Of a stretch of DNA of 48,877 bases, positions 1-7,424 are shown piece after piece. Within the stretch, counting starts at the first letter, position 1. Every line of letters begins with the position of its first letter. The stretch lies in assembly GCA_030531245.1 (NCBI GenBank), contig JAUNOA010000007.1:1-48877 (forward strand). Reading direction: 5' to 3'. The position numbers and the translations under genes are program-made. Below the pieces are notes generated by a model, which was given only the letters and a program-made list of their open reading frames with translations, searched no databases and was not told where the DNA came from. The stretch is from Lachnospiraceae bacterium (lineage in GTDB: Bacteria; Bacillota; Clostridia; Lachnospirales; Lachnospiraceae).

Positions 1-123
1 GAAGATGCTGTTTATGATTTTGATGGAAACATTATTGAAGGAGATATTCCAAAGGTAAAGCAAAAACTCGTTGAAGCGTGGATAGAAATACACAAAGAAG
101 AATTAAAAGGACTCTTGAACTAA
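1..123 (+). CDS. C-terminal end of a DUF4160-like protein (partial)
   Basis: The reading frame is open from the first base to a TAA at 121-123 and encodes 40 residues. It contains the segment KVKQKLVEAWIEIHKEEL, which resembles the conserved end of DUF4160 proteins, small proteins often found beside DUF2442 partners in toxin-antitoxin-like pairs. The start lies outside the window, so the domain cannot be verified. No DUF2442 gene follows; the next 350 bases hold no convincing gene. Function unknown. Confidence 0.45.
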   Translation, partial: EDAVYDFDGNIIEGDIPKVKQKLVEAWIEIHKEELKGLLN

Positions 124-489
124 CAGCAAAAAAGTGAGATAATAGGAAACGTATACGGGCAGAAAATGAATGCCTTTAAACTGCCTGGATATAAGAAAAT
201 AGATGAAGGGAAAGAGTTGACAAATGCTGCATGAAGCGGGCAAAATCTTAGCAAGCAAGCAAGCAAGCAAGCGTAGCGGAACTACGCTGTTTTGTCAACC
301 CCTTTTTGCGGGAAAATATTCCGATACTATCAAAAGACCGACACATTCACGGGGGCATCCCCCCTGTGAGCGCGGCGGTTTTTTTGCGTTCCCTACGGGG
401 CTTGATCCCGGCGGGTGAACGACTGAAATATGAATAACAGGCTTTGCCTGAGGACATAGATATACAATTTTACGAAAGGAAATTCAACA
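124..489. other. Non-coding gap with short hairpins
   Basis: No gene is convincing here. A 23-codon frame from ATG 166 to TGA 234 and a low-complexity frame at 224-418 lack recognisable domains. A 7-bp hairpin at 270-288 (arms AGCGTAG and CTACGCT) is followed by a short T-rich stretch and could be a weak terminator for the upstream gene. A GC hairpin at 348-367 (CACGGGGG / CCCCC then GTG) lies about 12 bases before a T run at 379-385. A small CAGGC/GCCTG hairpin (438-450) sits shortly before the ribosome binding site of the next gene. Confidence 0.5.
250..272. repeat. AAGC tetranucleotide tandem repeat
   Basis: AGC followed by five perfect AAGC units runs directly into the arm of the 270-288 hairpin. 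Such runs can change length by slippage. No credible reading frame spans it, so phase variation of a protein is not supported. Confidence 0.8.
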
Positions 490-3400
490 ATGAGAAAAAG
501 AATTTTAAGTATTCTCTTAGCGGCAATCATGATAGTCTCGCTGCTGCCCACTGTGTCATTTGCGGCGGGCGAGCATACTCACAGCTATACAAACGGTCTG
601 TGTGAGTGCGGTGCCTGTGACGGAACGCATCCGTCCGGGACATGGACAAACTGGGGCGATGAGGAAAGTGAATGGACATCGCTTCCCAGCACTGCAGGTT
701 CATATTATCTGACACATGACGTGACTCTGACCAATCCATGGGAGGTTCCGGAGGGAACCACCAACCTCTGCCTGAGCGGACACGTGATTCAAAAAACAGG
801 CGACAGGGTTATTTGGATTGATGGTGATGATAAGACGAATGGAGTAACGCTGAATCTTTATGACTGCAACACAACCACAACCCATAAATTTGGTGACGAC
901 AACGGTCTGTGGACTTGGGACGACACGCTGGAGGGCGATGCTATCAAGCACACCGTCACCGGCGGTGTCATCACCGGAGGAGCGTACGCCGGCGTGTATG
1001 TGAGTAAAGGCAGCTTTACCATGAACGGCGGTTCCATCTGCGGCAATAAAACCGGCAGCAGCGGCGGCGGCGTGGATGTGCGTGACGGAAGCAGCTTTAC
1101 CATGAATGGCGGTTCCATCTGCGGCAATACCGGCAGCACCGGCGGCGTGCGTCTGAATGTTGGCAGTTTTACCATGAATGGCGGTTCCATCAGCAACAAT
1201 ACCGCCAGCAGCAGCGGCGGCGGTTTGAACCTGGTTAGCGGCAGCTTTACCATGAATGGCGGCACCATCAGCTACAATAAAGCCACCAGCGGGAGCGGCG
1301 GCGGCGTGCAAATGGGACCCACCACCTTCATCATGACCGGCGGTTCCATCAGCAACAATACCGCCGGCAGCCAAGGCGGCGGCGTGTATCAGTCTGGCGG
1401 CAGCTTTACCATGACCGGCGGCACGATCAGCGAAAATACCGCCCAACACAGCGGCGGCGGTGTGTATACAGATGGTAGCTTCACCGTAGGCGGTACAGCC
1501 AAGATCACCGGCAATACAGTATCGGGCGCAGCGAATAATCTCAATCCGAAATGGAATGCTGTCCACATAACCATCGGCACCGGTTCCACTGAATCAGGCG
1601 GTAACGGTGTTGATAAACCGGCAGCGGAGATGCTGATTGGCTTGACCACGCAAAATATGAAGGATAAGATTGAGAAAAACCTTACGGATGCGATGACCAC
1701 CAACGGCACAGCGGATGATTTGAAATATTTCTTCTCGGATAATTCGAGTTTATATGTGAATTATAATTCAGCCGGTCATCTGGAACTGGCTGCTCCTCGA
1801 TCAGTGACGTTCACCCCAAACGATTACGGTGAGGTGACTGTTTCTGAGAAGGAACCTGTGAAAGCGGGTACATCTATCACCCTGACAGTCGTTCCGAAAA
1901 GTGGCTGCAAGTACAATGAAAACACCCTGAAAGCGACTTATAGTGATGATAACGGCAAGACAACAAAGGGCATCACACTGACCCCAACGGAAACCGCAGG
2001 CCAATACACTTTCACAATGCCTGCCTACCCCGTTACCGTAACGGCGAATTTTGAACCGCTACCCCACAATGTCACCGCGCAGGTGCAGGGTAGCCACGGT
2101 ACAGCAGAAGCAAAGGTAAACGGAGCAACAGTATCCGAGGCAGTGGCAAGTACAAGTGTAGCTTTCTATGCAACACCAAGTGAAGATTATGAGTTCGATT
2201 ATTGGGAAGTGGTTTCCGGCGGCATTACACTTAGCGAAACAGAAACAGAACCCGATTATAAGTATAGCGAAGAGATTACCGTCACCATGCCTGATGAAGC
2301 CTTGACATTAAAGGCGCATTTCAAAGAGCATATTTATACGAATCACAATATCATCGTCGAAGATGATGGACATGGTACGGCAAAGGCTCAAACAGGCGGT
2401 AAAGATGTAACTGGACGTGTTGCTCCTGATACAGATGTAACATTGGTTGCTACTCCTTCAGACGGTTATGCTTTCAAGGAATGGGAGATCATCAGAGGTC
2501 TGGAAGCAAAAGACATTACAGGTAATACATTCAAGATGCCGTCCAACGAAGTCAAGGTTAAGGCGATATTTGGGAGAGTTTATAACATCAATCTCCAGAC
2601 CAGCGATGATACCCACGGCAGCGTCAAGGCCCAGGTCGACGGCAGCGATGTTACCACCGCAGCAGCGGACGCATCTGTAACTCTGGTACCGCAGGCAGAA
2701 GACGGCTACAAGTTTGATCGTTGGGAAGTGGTCAGCGGCACATTTGAAATCAGTGATAACAGCTTCACGATGCCGGAGAGCAATGTCACAATCAAGGCAA
2801 TCTTCGTGGAGAAACCGGTTGATGAGTGCGAATACACAAAAACCGTCAGCCTTAAAAAAGGCACTTTCGGCATGAAGCTGGGCGGCAAGGACAATGGCGA
2901 ATTCACCTTTGCAAGCTATAACGGCGGCTGGAGCATCAAGAACAGCGACGACAAGTATCTCGCTATGGCAGACGGCAAGCTGACGCTCAGCAACGAGCCT
3001 TTTGCATGGACATATAAGAACGGTGCGTTCTATACCACAGTCAAGACCACGCAGACATCCAAATCATCAGGAGGCTCATACGGAATCATCGGATGGATCC
3101 TGGGATGGGGAGGAAAAGGCAAGACAACAACTAAGGAAGTCACCACAACATACTACCTGAGCACGACCACGGAAGGAAGCAAGCTTTCCACCTGCTGTGT
3201 AAGCGCAGAGCTTTACGAGAAAGTTACAGGAGAGCATAAATACGGAGAATGCTGGACAGACTGCAAGGACGGAGAGAATCATAAACAGGTATGCAAGAAC
3301 TGCGGTAAGGAAGTAACTGAACCACATGTTTTCGAAGAGGGCAGCGAACTCGCTTGTAAGAAGTGTGGAGCAGCAAATCCTGCAAAATCCGGAGTAAAGA

Positions 3401-3885
3401 TCAGTGTAACAGTCAAGGAAGAGACGCAGAAGCAGCGGACAGGATTCTGGATCTTTGGTAAAACGAAGACAGTAAAGGTCTATAAAGCAACCATCAAGAC
3501 CGAAGCAACAGGCGTAAAGGTCAGCAAGGTAGAATATAGCTTAAATGGCGGCAAGTGGACCAAAGGAACAACAGTTACCTCAAATAATCCTATTGAAAGC
3601 CTCAAAGTACGTGTAACGGATAAGAACGGAAAAGTATATGAGTACACATACCCGGAGGATACGGCAGGCTCCGAAGCAATGTTAAATCAGACTCTTGAAA
3701 TTAACAAAACAGGTTTTGAAGAAGAATTGAAAGAAGACGATGAGACTGAAGAGGTAATCGAAGAGACAATCGAGACTCCTCAAGAGGAAGTCGAAGAATT
3801 AACTGAGAAAATTGAGATTTCCGAAGAAGAAGTCGAAGAGTCAATTGAGAAAACTGAGGAAGTACCTGAAGAGATTACCGAATAA
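490..3885 (+). CDS. Secreted beta-helix / InlB-B-repeat surface protein
   Basis: A 1131-residue protein with a signal peptide (residues 1-25, KRILSILLAAIMIVSLLP then AFAAG-type cleavage region). Residues about 28-48 carry a His/Cys-rich segment (ECGACDG). Residues about 170-330 contain six Gly/Asn-rich rungs of the pattern GSFTMNGGSICGN, typical of a right-handed parallel beta-helix. Residues about 435-780 hold four repeats like the Listeria InlB B-repeat (VTFTPNDYGEVTVSE; KFDRWEVVSG; FTMP). A Cys pair region (CKNCGKE, CKKCGAA) and a beta-rich domain follow, then about 60 mostly acidic residues. There is no LPXTG motif, so anchoring is unclear. AGGAAA precedes the ATG. Likely an adhesin or glycan-binding surface protein; partner unknown. 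Confidence 0.75.
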   Translation: MRKRILSILLAAIMIVSLLPTVSFAAGEHTHSYTNGLCECGACDGTHPSGTWTNWGDEESEWTSLPSTAGSYYLTHDVTLTNPWEVPEGTTNLCLSGHVIQKTGDRVIWIDGDDKTNGVTLNLYDCNTTTTHKFGDDNGLWTWDDTLEGDAIKHTVTGGVITGGAYAGVYVSKGSFTMNGGSICGNKTGSSGGGVDVRDGSSFTMNGGSICGNTGSTGGVRLNVGSFTMNGGSISNNTASSSGGGLNLVSGSFTMNGGTISYNKATSGSGGGVQMGPTTFIMTGGSISNNTAGSQGGGVYQSGGSFTMTGGTISENTAQHSGGGVYTDGSFTVGGTAKITGNTVSGAANNLNPKWNAVHITIGTGSTESGGNGVDKPAAEMLIGLTTQNMKDKIEKNLTDAMTTNGTADDLKYFFSDNSSLYVNYNSAGHLELAAPRSVTFTPNDYGEVTVSEKEPVKAGTSITLTVVPKSGCKYNENTLKATYSDDNGKTTKGITLTPTETAGQYTFTMPAYPVTVTANFEPLPHNVTAQVQGSHGTAEAKVNGATVSEAVASTSVAFYATPSEDYEFDYWEVVSGGITLSETETEPDYKYSEEITVTMPDEALTLKAHFKEHIYTNHNIIVEDDGHGTAKAQTGGKDVTGRVAPDTDVTLVATPSDGYAFKEWEIIRGLEAKDITGNTFKMPSNEVKVKAIFGRVYNINLQTSDDTHGSVKAQVDGSDVTTAAADASVTLVPQAEDGYKFDRWEVVSGTFEISDNSFTMPESNVTIKAIFVEKPVDECEYTKTVSLKKGTFGMKLGGKDNGEFTFASYNGGWSIKNSDDKYLAMADGKLTLSNEPFAWTYKNGAFYTTVKTTQTSKSSGGSYGIIGWILGWGGKGKTTTKEVTTTYYLSTTTEGSKLSTCCVSAELYEKVTGEHKYGECWTDCKDGENHKQVCKNCGKEVTEPHVFEEGSELACKKCGAANPAKSGVKISVTVKEETQKQRTGFWIFGKTKTVKVYKATIKTEATGVKVSKVEYSLNGGKWTKGTTVTSNNPIESLKVRVTDKNGKVYEYTYPEDTAGSEAMLNQTLEINKTGFEEELKEDDETEEVIEETIETPQEEVEELTEKIEISEEEVEESIEKTEEVPEEITE
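1009..1450 (+). repeat. Six in-frame tandem repeats coding beta-helix rungs
   Basis: Six units starting near 1009, 1090, 1160, 1240, 1320 and 1398 share a nucleotide core close to GGCAGCTTTACCATGAATGG, with conserved GGC-rich codons. Similarity at DNA level and not only protein level points to recent duplication or gene conversion, so unit number may vary between strains. Confidence 0.8.
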
Positions 3886-3921
3886 GACCTTAAAAGCAAC
3901 AATCAAATAAGTATTATCACT

Positions 3922-3954
3922 GCAGGATTGGCATTATGCCGGTCCTGCTTTTTT
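3922..3954 (+). terminator. Intrinsic terminator after the surface protein
   Basis: GCAGGA and a GGC/GCC inner pairing form a hairpin closed by TCCTGC (3943-3948), followed by six T (3949-3954). It lies 36 bases after the stop codon at 3883-3885. Confidence 0.85.
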
Positions 3955-4244
3955 AAGGGAACAATGCATTTAATCCCCGGGGCCCGTCTGCTTTCAGGGG
4001 AATCGCTATTATTTACCGGACACAGGGGCATAAACCGCTATAATACGAGGAGGTATTGACGGTTTTTAATGGATATAAGTATACTATTTCTGATGAATTA
4101 TGATTCATGGGGCTAGTGTTATAAAATCATAAAAACGGATATAATATTTTCTTATACTCCAGTTAAGTTTATGATACTATCATCACATTGGGCCTTTTGA
4201 CCCCAACATCATTTTTATAGAATTATTATCCGGAGCATACAGGT
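3955..4244. other. AT-rich intergenic region upstream of the two-component genes
   Basis: No gene is supported. It contains TATAAT-like stretches (near 4040 and 4139), a small inverted repeat ATGAAT/ATTCAT (4093-4108) and a TTGGG/CCCAA hairpin close to the start of the response regulator gene. The likely regulator binding site is listed separately. Confidence 0.5.
4152..4183 (+). promoter_or_regulatory. Putative response-regulator site upstream of its own gene
   Basis: TTATA-CTCCAG-TTAAG (4152-4167) is an 11-bp-period direct repeat of the kind bound by OmpR/PhoB-family dimers. A perfect 6-1-6 palindrome ATGATA-C-TATCAT (4171-4183) adjoins it over a possible -10 region. The same half-sites with identical spacing occur before the exporter operon at 6242. 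Binding is inferred. Confidence 0.45.
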
Positions 4245-4928
4245 ATGAAAATACTGCTGGCTGAAGACGAAAGGCTGCTTGCAAAAGCCTTATCCAAAAT
4301 ACTTGAAAAAAACAACTATACCGCAGATGTAGTCTATAACGGAAGAGAAACATTGGATTATCTCGCCGTATCGGATTATGATGCGGTTATTTTGGATATT
4401 ATGATGCCGGAAATGGATGGAATCACGGCACTGAAGGAAATCAGAAAATCAGGTAACATGGTCCCCGTTATCCTGCTTACCGCGAAATGCGAGGTTGAAG
4501 ACAAAGTCCTCGGACTGGACAGCGGAGCCAATGATTATCTGGCCAAACCTTTTGATTCAAGAGAACTGCTGGCCAGGATACGCAGTATCACCAGAGGGAA
4601 AACCGAGGCGGATACAAAACTGCGGATGGGCAATATTTCCCTTGATCGTGCCACATATGAATTAAGTTCGCCGTCCGGAAGCATGAAGCTTCCCAATAAA
4701 GAATATCAGCTTATGGAATATCTTCTTTCAAATCCGCACCGTATCATTTCCACAGACCGGTTTATTGAAAAAGTGTGGGGATATGAGAGCGATGTCGAGA
4801 TCAATACGGTATGGGTCTATATATCATATCTGCGAAGAAAACTTACTGAACTCGATGCAGACATTCAGATAAAAGCTTCCAGAAATGCAGGCTACTCGCT
4901 GGAGAACAAAGATGATCAACAGGCTTAA
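4245..4928 (+). CDS. OmpR-family response regulator
   Basis: A 227-residue DNA-binding response regulator. The receiver domain spans residues 1-115, with acidic pocket residues at LAEDE (5-9), phosphoacceptor Asp51 in VILDIMMPEMDG and the conserved Lys in LLTAK. A winged-helix Trans_reg_C domain follows (about 125-220, with VWVYISYLRRKL). It pairs with the histidine kinase gene that overlaps its 3' end. By position and shared direct repeats it probably controls itself and the exporter operon at 6307-11690. The stimulus is unknown; cell-envelope stress or antimicrobial peptides are common for this arrangement. Confidence 0.93.
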   Translation: MKILLAEDERLLAKALSKILEKNNYTADVVYNGRETLDYLAVSDYDAVILDIMMPEMDGITALKEIRKSGNMVPVILLTAKCEVEDKVLGLDSGANDYLAKPFDSRELLARIRSITRGKTEADTKLRMGNISLDRATYELSSPSGSMKLPNKEYQLMEYLLSNPHRIISTDRFIEKVWGYESDVEINTVWVYISYLRRKLTELDADIQIKASRNAGYSLENKDDQQA

Positions 4929-6150
4929 AAAAAAGATAATTATCCTCTCGACTGTCGGTGCACTGGTGCTCATGACCATGCTGGTGGCCATCATGAACAT
5001 TATCAATTATACAACCGTGGTTGCCGAGTCGGATTCCGTAATTGACACGGTGTCGCAGCCCAATGCACCTTTTTTCAAAGACAAAAAACCGCCGAAGATG
5101 GATATGAAAGAGTTCCTACCCAGAGGCATGTCCCCGGAGGTACCTTATGAATCCAGATTTTTTATGGTAAATGTCAACGAAGACGGGGAGATACTCGAGT
5201 CCGAACTTTCAAGGATTATTTCCGTCGATACAGATATGGCACAGGAATACATCACAGAGGCCATGGCCACAGACAGGGAACGTGGATTCATAGACAATTT
5301 CAGATTTGTCAAAACAAAAGATGAGCGTGGCACAAGAATTACATTTCTGGACTGCGGCAGAAAGCTGAATGCTTTTTACAACTTCATGTGGACAAGCATT
5401 GCCATAGGTATACTGGGCTGTGTTATAGTTTTCGTTTTCTTTGTGCTTGCATCTGAAAAAATAGTGAAACCCATTTCGGACAGCTATGAAAGGCAGAAAC
5501 GGTTCATTACGGATGCGGGACATGAAATCAAGACCCCGCTGACAATTATAAATGCCAACGTAGACCTTATTGAATCGGAAAACGGAGAAAATGAGTGTAT
5601 AGAGGATATCAGGCTGCAGACACGGCGACTTACCGGTCTGACGAACGATCTGGTATATCTTAGCAGGATGGATGAGTCAGGCATCGAGATACCGAAAGAG
5701 GAGTTCAGCGTGACTGAGACGGTGAAAGAAACGGCCCAGTCCTTCAATGCTCCCGCCGTGGCGAAAAAGCTTGAATACAGGACTGACATTCAGGACGGAA
5801 TCAGCATGAAAGGATACCCGGAGGCTATGCGCCACCTGACATCGGTACTGCTGGATAATGCCGTTAAATATACTCAGTTCGGGGGAACGGTCAGACTCAG
5901 TCTGAAACAGGATAAAAAGCAGATCATACTGTCTGTGTATAATACAGTAGAGATTCCGGTTACACGGGAGATGATGCCTCATCTTTTTGAACGTTTTTAC
6001 AGGACGGATGCATCGCGTAATTCGGAAACCGGAGGCCATGGACTGGGACTTTCCATAGCGCAGGCAATAGTTGAAAATCACAAAGGAAAGATAAGCGCCG
6101 CTACTTCAGACGGCAGTGATATAAAAATCACCGCTGAATTCCCGGCGTGA
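4912..6150 (+). CDS. Membrane sensor histidine kinase
   Basis: A 412-residue kinase. I chose the ATG at 4912, which overlaps the response regulator stop by 17 bases, over an in-frame ATG at 4885. There is a TM helix at about 8-32, an extracytoplasmic segment of about 120 residues, and a second TM at 158-180. The HisKA domain has phosphoacceptor His204 in GHEIKTPL. The HATPase domain has N-box LLDNAVKYT and G2 box GGHGLGLSIAQ. The sensor segment is short and shows no known fold by eye. It phosphorylates the preceding regulator; the pair is translationally coupled. Confidence 0.92.
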   Translation: MINRLKKKIIILSTVGALVLMTMLVAIMNIINYTTVVAESDSVIDTVSQPNAPFFKDKKPPKMDMKEFLPRGMSPEVPYESRFFMVNVNEDGEILESELSRIISVDTDMAQEYITEAMATDRERGFIDNFRFVKTKDERGTRITFLDCGRKLNAFYNFMWTSIAIGILGCVIVFVFFVLASEKIVKPISDSYERQKRFITDAGHEIKTPLTIINANVDLIESENGENECIEDIRLQTRRLTGLTNDLVYLSRMDESGIEIPKEEFSVTETVKETAQSFNAPAVAKKLEYRTDIQDGISMKGYPEAMRHLTSVLLDNAVKYTQFGGTVRLSLKQDKKQIILSVYNTVEIPVTREMMPHLFERFYRTDASRNSETGGHGLGLSIAQAIVENHKGKISAATSDGSDIKITAEFPA

Positions 6151-6165
6151 CAGACATATCCCGCA

Positions 6166-6193
6166 GAGCATATCACACACGATATGCTTTTTT
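6166..6193 (+). terminator. Intrinsic terminator after the histidine kinase
   Basis: AGAGCATATC, loop ACACAC, then GATATGCT with six T (6188-6193). It separates the kinase transcript from the exporter operon, implying that the latter has its own promoter. Confidence 0.88.
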
Positions 6194-6241
6194 CTATAAA
6201 AACGAACCCTGTCAGATAAAAACATTCCGGAGAATTTGTAT

Positions 6242-6271
6242 TTAAAGTACGGTTAAGCATCAGGATATAAA
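6242..6271 (+). promoter_or_regulatory. Putative response-regulator site and promoter of the exporter operon
   Basis: TTAAA-GTACGG-TTAAG (6242-6257) matches the half-sites and spacing seen at 4152-4167. A -10-like TATAAA (6266-6271) follows after 8 bases, and there is no good -35, as expected for an activator-dependent promoter. Inference from sequence only. Confidence 0.5.
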
Positions 6272-6306
6272 CTTGACTCCGGAAAATCATTTACCCGGAG
6301 GTCGGT

Positions 6307-7413
6307 ATGAAACTCAGAAAATCATTAAAGACACTATTGATTACAACGGCGGCTGCTGCGATGGCAGTTATGCTTCCGTTTTCTTCTTTTGCAAAGAGCT
6401 ACAGCCTGAAAAGTTCGGTTGTGAACTCGGCAGGAATTATGGACACTGCGGCAGACAACAATCAGTATGTCACCAGATCGGATTTCGCAAAGATGCTGAT
6501 TCTTGCTTCAAAGTACAGAGACGTACTCACGACAACAAGCAATATTTCGATTTTTGCGGATGTGCCGGCGGGCAATGAAAATGCCTCCGCGATCAGACTC
6601 TGTGCTGAAAACGGCTGGATGAGCGCGTATCTGGGAGGACGGTTCAAACCTGATCAGGCAGTAACTATGTCCGAAGCCGAGAAAGGCCTGCTCGGCCTGC
6701 TCGGATATAAAAATACGGACTTTCCGGGAGATCAGTACAATATGCGACACGCCAAGGCGGCATCGATCAGCCTGACTGAGGATGTGGAAAAGACTCTTTC
6801 CGATCCGCTGACACGCTCCGACTGTATTTCTCTTTTCTACAATCTTCTCAGATGCAAGACTACGGATAACAGAGATTATGTAAGTGTGCTCGGAGGAACA
6901 CTCGCAAGTGACGGAGAGGTCAATGCCACATCATTTGCACAGGGCAGCAACAGCCTCAAGGGACCGAAATTCTTCCACGGCAATTCAGGACATTCGAGAC
7001 TTACTTCATGGCTGCCGTTTGCGGGACGTGACGGAAGTACGTATATCAACGGTGAACTCTCATCATGGGATACACTTGTGGATCTCGTCGAGGGAGACGG
7101 AGCAGTCTGCTACTATAACGCCGCTTCAAAGACAGTCTGGGCATACTCATGTGACGGCAGCGGTGAGAGAGGCGGCAAGTCAGCATACCGCGGAGTTATC
7201 GAAGGCGTCGAATATAACGGACCTGATACACTTACTCCTACGGCAGTTCAGATAGACGGCAATCTGTACAAGCTTACGACTACGGATATGCAGTATGCAT
7301 TCTCGATTTACGGAAGCTGCAAGGTAGGCGAGACAGTAACGGTTATCTATACAGTAGGTGATGATGCAGGCAATTATACAGGAACTGTAGTTGACTATAT
7401 CTACGAAGATTAA
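6307..7413 (+). CDS. Secreted protein with SLH-like domains
   Basis: A 368-residue protein with a signal peptide (LLITTAAAAMAVMLPFSSFA, cleavage near residue 30). Residues about 45-175 resemble two or more S-layer-homology units (YVTRSDFAKMLILA; FADVP; ALRLCAENGWM-like ENGWMSAYLGGRFKPDQAV; TRSDCISLFYNLL), which bind secondary wall polymers. The C-terminal half (about 200-368) is beta-rich and unassigned. It is first in the exporter operon, 11 bases before the membrane fusion protein gene, so it may hold the exporter complex or its cargo at the wall. Its function in transport is inferred. Confidence 0.7.
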   Translation: MKLRKSLKTLLITTAAAAMAVMLPFSSFAKSYSLKSSVVNSAGIMDTAADNNQYVTRSDFAKMLILASKYRDVLTTTSNISIFADVPAGNENASAIRLCAENGWMSAYLGGRFKPDQAVTMSEAEKGLLGLLGYKNTDFPGDQYNMRHAKAASISLTEDVEKTLSDPLTRSDCISLFYNLLRCKTTDNRDYVSVLGGTLASDGEVNATSFAQGSNSLKGPKFFHGNSGHSRLTSWLPFAGRDGSTYINGELSSWDTLVDLVEGDGAVCYYNAASKTVWAYSCDGSGERGGKSAYRGVIEGVEYNGPDTLTPTAVQIDGNLYKLTTTDMQYAFSIYGSCKVGETVTVIYTVGDDAGNYTGTVVDYIYED

Positions 7414-7424
7414 GGTGAAGGAAA

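Noticed and set aside
224-418. 64-codon frame after the DUF4160-like tail
   Set aside because: Spans the AAGC run and two hairpins, with no ribosome site and an improbable composition.
1009-1450. CRISPR-like array
   Set aside because: The repeats are in frame inside a gene and have no unique spacers of constant length; no cas gene is present.
700-1566. 288-codon open frame on the minus strand
   Set aside because: It is the antisense of the GGC-rich beta-helix repeats. Its Ala/Gly/His-rich, repetitive translation has no ribosome site or known domain.
4040-4125. Possible short leader peptide after GAGGAGG near 4050
   Set aside because: The ribosome-like site is either too close to a TTG or too far from the ATG near 4070; no conserved feature supports translation.
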